Shown: positions 56,901 through 64,000 of the stretch, piece after piece | Layout: every line of letters starts with the position of its first letter | Position numbering within the stretch: the first letter of the stretch is position 1 | Assembly (NCBI GenBank): GCA_038025085.1 | Contig: CM076142.1 | Location: 3,199,501-3,263,500 of the forward strand | Length of the DNA: 64,000 nt | Direction: 5' to 3' | DNA from: Tetragonia tetragonoides | Taxonomy: Eukaryota; Streptophyta; Magnoliopsida; Caryophyllales; Aizoaceae | Translations under genes and position numbers: made by a program | The notes under the pieces: generated by a model | What the model saw: only the letters and a program-made list of their open reading frames with translations | Told to the model about the DNA's origin: nothing | The model's database searches: none

Positions 56901-59900
56901 TTGGCAACAGATATCTCAGAAGTATGGTTTGATATACGTGATCACCAAGCTTGGGCTTCTCTTCGTATATGACATGGAGACGGCTAGTGCAGTTTACAGA
57001 AATAGAATTAGTCCAGATCCAATCTTTTTGACGGCTGAAGCATCCACAGCTGGTGGGTTTTATGCAATCAACAGACGAGGTCAGGTGTTGCTAGCCACTG
57101 TAAATGAAGCTACAATTGTACCATTCGTTAGTGGCCAGGTAGGGTTTTATTTTTATCGTCGACAATTGCTGCGTAGCGATTTCAATTGTTAGAATGTGGT
57201 GTTGACGATCTGTTGGCATTTGCAGCTAAACAATCTAGAGCTTGCAGTTAATCTTGCCAAGCGAGGAAACCTTCCTGGTGCAGAAAACCTGGTAAATACT
57301 AGGTTTGCTGTTTTAGTTCGACAATTGAAGTATGCACTGAAATGCTGATAAAATTGTTTTGCTTACTTTTATCCAACTTTAAGAAGACGAGGATTTGTTC
57401 CTTGGTTTAAAATCCGTGTCATTTTTGTGTATGGTACTTTTTGATGCGTCTATATGTATTCACCTTTTGTTACATATCTTATAAAGTAAGTTAGTCCTGT
57501 GTCATTGTGTAATATAGTCTACATTGTTTAATTGCCTGCAACTTCATTACCGAAGGTATTAGGAAGAATTTGACAACTGTGTATAATAGCAGAACCGTGT
57601 TATGGTTTTGAGGAGAAGATTGTGTTTATCATCAGTTGTTAAAGATCTTCACCTCATGCTCTTTTAATAATTTAGTTGGACAATGATGCAACTTGTCTCT
57701 ATTTGTCAGTACATCTTCCTTTACAACCTGCAACTTTTTTGTAGCAGTTATCTGAATAAAAAGTAGGAAGTTAATACTGGAGTGGGTGGGTGGAGGAGCC
57801 ATAATTTCTAACAAATCTAAACTTTTAATTGTCAGTTACTCAATTTAAGATTTTTCTTCACAAGCCATGATATCTAATCATATAAAGAAACTTTTGGCTA
57901 TCGAGTTCCATTGTTCATCCTGGACAATTTCCCCTTTCCCCTAAAAGAAATGGAAAAAATATCTGTAATGTAGAAAAACCAAGGTTAAGGAAAACTAGAT
58001 TCCATGTGGAGCTAAAACTTGACCCACAATCTTGGTATTTTATTCAGGTTGTTCAGCGGTTCCAGGAATTATTTGCTCAGACTAAGTACAAGGAGGCAGC
58101 TGAGCTTGCTGCAGAATCCCCACAAGGAATTTTGCGTACTCCTGATACTGTTTCCAAGTTCCAGGTATTACAATTTTAGTCTTCTAAGTTTCGTCTATTC
58201 GTTTTCCTCGTTATTTGGGTTGAAATGTTCATTTTTTGTTCCCCTTCTTTTTTGCCTTAATATTTATATTAGTAATAATGAACTTTTGTCTAGAACAGAA
58301 GTTATGCATGTAAAGATTGTAAGTGTTGCGTGGTATTGGCATTTTGCAATGCTTAAATGCAGCTGTACTAAATTATTCGATAGACCTGTCTCAAATGTAG
58401 CATGCAGGCTTGCGTTTCATTGTTAACTTTTTGTCAATGTTGCAGAGTGTTCCTGTGCAAGCTGGGCAAACACCACCATTGTTGCAGTACTTTGGAACTT
58501 TGTTAACCAGAGGAAAGCTCAATGCCTTTGAGTCACTGGAATTGTCTAGACTGGTTGTGAATCAAAACAAAAAGAATCTCTTGGAGAACTGGTTGGCGGA
58601 GGACAAGCTTGAGTGTAGTGAGGAGCTTGGAGATCTTGTGAAGGTTTTTGAGATTTAACATTTGCGTTTGTGTCCATTAAGTCTTACTGTCTACTTAGTG
58701 CTGTTAATTTTGAGTTAGTTTCTTATGCTTTTCTGATTGCCTGATATTTCTTGGTCTGCAGACTGTGGATAATGACTTGGCTCTCAAAATATTCATCAAA
58801 GCTAGGGTAACACCAAAGGTTGTTGCCGCATTTGCTGAGAGGAGGGAATTTGATAAGATTCTCATATACTCAAAGCAGGCAAGTACACATGCTTTATCTT
58901 GTTTGTAGAGTTGTATGCTGCATTGCAAGAATCATGCATTTGTCCTTGGTTTCAGTAACCCTCTCCTTCCCGTCTTGTACTGTCATGCTTAGGTCACTGG
59001 TATTTGCCTCTGCAGGTGATTGATAGGCTACCTTATTTTAGTAATTCTCCATGTGGGGCTGACCAGGGTTCTGATTACTATGTCCAAATAGAAATTTTGG
59101 TTGAGATTGCCCACTACACGAGAAGTATCCTGCTAATGTGAGATGCACAAGGTCCTTAATTGCTTATCATTGCACATTCCGCTGATTGAATCATTGGGCT
59201 TCTGAATTCTGATTCTGCTTAAACTGCTAGTAGATCGTGTAGTAGAATGATCGTTAATTGTTGATCTGTTACAAGTAGTTTGTTTGCTTCCTTTAAAGAG
59301 TGAAGAAGTTGAGTGTTATTAACTCCTGACGAGCCTGAAACTAGAATGATGGTACTTTACCGGGCAACCAATTTGTTGTTCCTTTTATTATCCTGCATGT
59401 CATTTTGAGTGGTAGTCATGTGATGCCTGCTTGTTGTAAGTGCTATTTTGTGTTCCTTGTGAATGCTTAATGTCAGATTCGGATCTGCAGGTTGGATACA
59501 CGCCTGATTATTTGTTCCTACTTCAAACGATCTTGCGGGCCGACCCACAGGTAGCTAGTTGTATTAAGTTTTCTTTGAGATATTAAGAAGTGTAATCAAG
59601 ATCTTGACATAATATTGATTCAAAATTTGACAGGGTGCAGTTAATTTCGCTTTAATGATGTCGCAAATGGAGGGCGGATGTCCTGTTGATTACAACACTA
59701 TCACAGACTTGTTCCTGCAGGTGCTGCTAATTAACAGTGATTTACCCATTATTCTTACTGAACTATGTGCAGTTTATTTAAGGCTCCTTTACTGGATACC
59801 TTTGTTATATGAGTGATTGTGTTTGATGATGTCAATATACTTTCATTTTGTCAGAGAAATTTGATTCGTGAGGCAACTGCATTTTTGCTGGATGTGCTCA

Positions 59901-62900
59901 AGCCCAATTTACCAGAACATGCTCATCTCCAAACAAAAGTGAGAACTTAACTTGCTGTCTGATTTGTTATGTGTATCCCACTTTTTTCTAACACCGTTCC
60001 GAAATTTGTGTCAGGTTTTAGAAATAAATCTTGTAACATTTCCAAATGTAGCAGATGCCATCTTAGCTAATGGCATGTTCAGCCATTATGACCGGCCCCG
60101 TATTGCACAACTTTGTGAAAAAGCTGGCCTCTATTTGCAGGCTCTTAAGGTGATCTATCTCCCCGGTTTGATGATATTTTCTTATTATTTTTTCATTATT
60201 TTTTGGACCAAGTGCCATCTCTTTATTTATTTATTTATAATTGACTAAGTGCCATCTCTTACACGCAGCATTACAGCGAGTTGCCTGATTTGAAGCGTGT
60301 CATTGTCAATACACACGTGATTGAGCCACAGGTTTGCTAATCTTGCACATTGATTATGTAAGTTCATTTTCTGTAAGCATGTGGCATCCCATCTAATTAT
60401 TGGTTGTTTATTCAGGCACTTGTGGAGTTCTTTGGAACTCTTTCTCAGGAGTGGGCTCTCGAGTGCATGAAAGATCTGTTACTGGTCAATCTCAGAGGCA
60501 ATTTGCAGATAATTGTGCAGGTAAGTGTGTGTTCTTCTTTCAGGCTTTAGCCCCCCTTTGCCTCTCTTTATCACTACCGCAAACTTCTAAGGGGGGCTTG
60601 TTCGTTTGTTCTTGTGCAGGTTGCGAAAGAATATTGTGAGCAGTTGGGTATTGATGCTTGCATAAAGCTTTTTGAGCAGTTCAAGTCTTATGAGGGGTTA
60701 TATTTTTTCTTAGGCTCATATCTTAGTTCCAGGTAATTGTCTTCTTTGGAATCCGAGTATAATATGTGTATTTCTGTTTAACTTTCACAGTATGTTTCTG
60801 ATGTTCTCATTGATTGGACAGTGAGGATCCAGAAATACATTTCAAATACATTGAAGCAGCTGCTAAAACTGGGCAAATTAAGGAAGTGGAGCGTGTAACT
60901 AGAGAATCCAATTTCTATGATGCTGAGAAGACAAAAAATTTCTTGATGGAGGCTAAGCTTCCAGATGCAAGGCCTCTAATAAATGTCTGTGACCGTTTTG
61001 GATTTGTGCCAGATTTAACCCACTACCTCTACAAAAGTAACATGCTTCGTTACATTGAAGGTTATGTGCAAAAGGTATAATTTGTTAGACTCTGCAATCT
61101 CAAACAATTTACTCAAAAGACATTTTGATGTCTGCATCAAGTTTGGTTGAATTAATAGTTTTTGTTTGTCTGTTCAATAGGTCAACCCTAGCAATGCTCC
61201 TCTAGTGGTAGGACAACTCCTAGATGATGAATGCCCTGAAGATTTTATCAAAGGGCTCATTCTCTCTGTACGTTCACTTCTTCCTGTTGAGCCTCTTGTG
61301 GAGGAATGTGAAAAAAGGTGGGCTGTGCTTCATTTTGTGTTTACCCGTCACTTCAGTAGCATTCTTTTCTTCCCTCACCTTATGTTAATTTATATGTGCA
61401 GGAATCGTCTGCGCCTGCTCACTCAGTTCTTGGAACACCTTGTTAGTGAGGGGAGTACTGATGTGCATGTCCACAATGCTTTGGGTAAAATCATAATTGA
61501 CAGCAACAACAACCCAGAGCATTTTCTCACAACCAATCCTTACTATGACTCCCGTGTTGTGGGTAAATATTGTGAGAAAAGGGATCCTACTCTTGCTGTT
61601 GTCGCTTATCGCCGGGGGCAATGTGATGATGAGCTCATTAATGTCACAAATAAAAATTCTCTCTTCAAACTGCAAGCCAGGTAGCTTATTATTCTAACCT
61701 CGTGAAAGTGATATTATGTTATCTATATTCCCAATGTTGGGAGGGTTCTTCATGTCATTCTCACTGGCACCCTCTTCATAACCTATGTGTTAATCTGCAA
61801 TTTAATGCCGTTTCAGGTATGTTGTGGAAAGAATGGATGGTGAGCTCTGGGAGAAAGTCCTCACTCCTGACAATGAGTACAGAAGGCAATTGATAGATCA
61901 AGTTGTCTCAACTGCTTTGCCGGAAAGCAAGAGCCCGGAGCAGGTTTCTGCTGCTGTTAAAGCCTTTATGACTGCTGATCTTCCTCATGAGCTGATTGAG
62001 CTTCTTGAAAAGATTGTGCTTCAAAATTCTGCTTTCAGTGGGAACTTCAATTTGCAAAACCTACTTATCCTAACTGCTATTAAAGCTGATCCATCAAGAG
62101 TTATGGATTACATCAATCGGTTGGACAACTTTGATGGACCTGCAGTTGGAGAAGTGGCTGTTGAAGCACAATTGTATGAGGAAGCATTTGCCATCTTTAA
62201 GAAGTTCAACTTAAATGTCCAAGCTGTGAATGTGCTGCTGGATAATATCCGTAACATCGATCGAGCTGTGGAATTTGCATTCCGAGTTGAGGAGGAGGCT
62301 GTATGGAGTCAGGTGGCGAAGGCCCAACTAAGGGAAGGACTAGTCAGTGATGCTATTGAGTCATTTATCCTTGCTGGAGATGCAACCCATTTCTTGGAAG
62401 TGATCAAAGCTGCTGAAGATGCAGATGATTACAATGACATGGTCAAGTATCTTTTGATGGTTAGACAGAAGGTCAAGGAGCCTAAGGTTGACGGTGAGCT
62501 TATATACGCATATGCAAAGATTGATAAACTCAGTGACATTGAGGAGTTCCTTCTTTCGCCAAACGTTGCCAACCTTCAAAATGTCGGTGATCGTTTATAC
62601 GATGAAGCCTTATATGAAGCGGCTAAAATCATATATGCATTCATCTCTAACTGGGCTAAGCTAGCTGTCACACTTGTCAAGCTTAAGCAATTCCAAGGTG
62701 CTGTTGATGCAGCTCGCAAGGCTAACAGCTCAAAAACATGGAAGGAAGTTTGCTTTGCTTGTGTTGATGCTGAGGAGTTCCGGCTGGCTCAGATATGCGG
62801 TCTTAATGTCATCATACAGGTAGTGTGCTTTTTCCTGTGACTGCTTGTTTTATATTATACTTACTGGCAGAGTTTCTCATTTGACATGTATTGTTACTGT

Positions 62901-63937
62901 ATTCTGAATTTTGTTTTCCTTGCTGTAGGTGGATGACCTGGAAGAGGTCAGTGAATATTATCAGAACAGGGGATGTTTCAATGAGCTTATCTCTCTTATG
63001 GAAAGTGGATTGGGGTTGGAGCGTGCACATATGGGTATCTTCACCGAGTTGGGAGTTCTGTATGCCAGATATCGTCCAGAGAAGCTCATGGAACATATCA
63101 AACTGTTTTCAACAAGGCTTAACATACCAAAGCTGATTAGGGCTTGTGATGAGCAACAGCACTGGAAGGAACTTACTTATTTGTATATCCAATATGATGA
63201 GTTTGACAATGCTGCTACGACTGTGATGAACCATTCTCCAGAAGCATGGGATCACATGCAGTTTAAAGACATCGTTGTTAAGGTTGCAAATGTGGAGCTC
63301 TACTATAAAGCAGTGCACTTCTACTTACAAGAACATCCTGATCTTATTAATGATGTTCTTAACGTGCTTGCACTTCGTGTGGACCATTCACGTGTTGTTG
63401 ATATCATGCGAAAGGTGCCTTTTTTACCTCTTTTTTTCCTGCATATAAATTTTTTTCCTCTCATATGGTAAACTGATATCTCATTTACTATCATACAGGC
63501 TGGTCAACTTCCTCTTGTGAAGCCATACATGGTGGCAGTCCAAAGCAATAATGTGTCTGCTGTCAATGAAGCACTTAATGAGATTTATCTGGAGGAAGAG
63601 GACTATGACAGACTCCGTGAATCAATAGATTTGCATGATAACTTTGACCAGATAGGCCTTGCACAGAAGGTGGGAAGGCTTAGTATCTTTTTGCTTTATC
63701 ACAGGAATTTAGTCTGGATAGCTCATCACGACTCTGATATTATGTGAACAGGTTGAGAAACATGAATTACTTGAAATGAGGCGTATTGCAGCTTACATTT
63801 ACAAGAAGGCTGGCAGATGGAAGCAGTCCATTGCATTGTCAAAGAAAGACAATCTTTACAAAGATGCAATGGAAACTGCCTCTCAATCTGGTGATCGTGA
63901 GCTTGCGGAGGAGCTGCTAGTGTACTTCATTGAGCAG
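53958..63937 (+). CDS. CHC: Clathrin heavy chain (27 exons, 1574 aa present; 3' end beyond right edge)
   Basis: Forms the legs of clathrin triskelia in endocytosis and TGN trafficking. Exons: 53958-54002, 54446-54650, 55009-55097, 55191-55269, 55355-55482, 56042-56140, 56234-56342, 56744-56823, 56911-57138, 57226-57291, 58048-58164, 58446-58643, 58762-58878, 59491-59550, 59634-59720, 59855-59938, 60015-60149, 60269-60331, 60416-60520, 60620-60732, 60822-61074, 61181-61317, 61402-61680, 61817-62819, 62929-63414, 63499-63669, 63752-63937. Total 4722 nt, in frame throughout. The N-terminal beta-propeller (about 1-330) begins [15 protein letters not shown] and includes [18 protein letters not shown]. 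The rest is alpha-solenoid heavy-chain repeats, e.g. [40 protein letters not shown] and [20 protein letters not shown]. About 130 C-terminal residues (trimerisation region) are off the window. Introns after 55269 and 58878 use GC donors (GCAAGT). No defect seen. Whether it is CHC1 or CHC2 cannot be told. Confidence 0.97.
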
Positions 63938-64000
63938 GTATGTTTCATTAACTGGTCTTCAAAAAATGTTTCCTGGGAACAAATCTTCTGGGACTTCTGT

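Overview
The window is nuclear DNA from a flowering plant, most likely a eudicot. The evidence is long intron-split genes with typical plant GT-AG junctions, plant-specific families (an organellar RNA-editing factor, an ASN1-type asparagine synthetase, a HAK/KUP transporter), an L1-type LINE with a plant DUF4283-like ORF1, and many plant MITEs and tRNA-derived SINEs. The species cannot be fixed from sequence alone. A Caryophyllales/Amaranthaceae genome is a guess only.

Layout. 1-2803 (minus): 5' half of a KUP7-like potassium transporter, running off the left edge. 2804-5649: a 532-bp Mutator-type foldback element built round three long hairpins, then an 804-bp PIF/Harbinger MITE carrying a (TAA)n array. 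5650-10367 (minus): complete 12-exon asparagine synthetase (589 aa). 10368-14834: intergenic with a Stowaway MITE and other inverted-repeat elements. 14835-19413 (plus): MORF8-like RNA-editing factor (4 exons, 844 aa, very long Q/N/P-rich tail). About 19.8-24.9 kb (plus): one L1-clade LINE, broken by stops and frameshifts. 25.2-26.6 kb (plus): a promoter with site II motifs, TATA box and telo-box in front of two tandemly duplicated C/D-box snoRNAs of the U25 type. 27-31.4 kb: repeats and MITEs. 31581-33440 (plus): a clade-B (AP2C-type) PP2C gene with all splice sites present but two nonsense codons and a 2-nt insertion, called a pseudogene. 33.4-46.8 kb: a gene desert with SINEs, MITEs and a poly(A) retroposon with a perfect 18-bp target-site duplication. 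46870-48423 (plus): intronless MAPKKK17/18-like kinase with an acidic and then hydrophobic tail. 48.4-53.9 kb: more SINEs, a minisatellite-bearing foldback element and a non-autonomous hAT-like element. 53958-63937 (plus): 27 coding exons of clathrin heavy chain, running off the right edge.

The protein genes are unrelated housekeeping or signalling genes with no operon-like logic: K+ transport, nitrogen assimilation, organelle RNA editing, stress signalling, endocytosis. The less ordinary content is the triple-hairpin Mutator foldback, the duplicated snoRNA locus, the disabled PP2C, the kinase's hydrophobic tail, and two GC-AG introns in the clathrin gene. Exon boundaries were set by hand from splice consensus, reading-frame continuity and family knowledge. 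No alignment was run.
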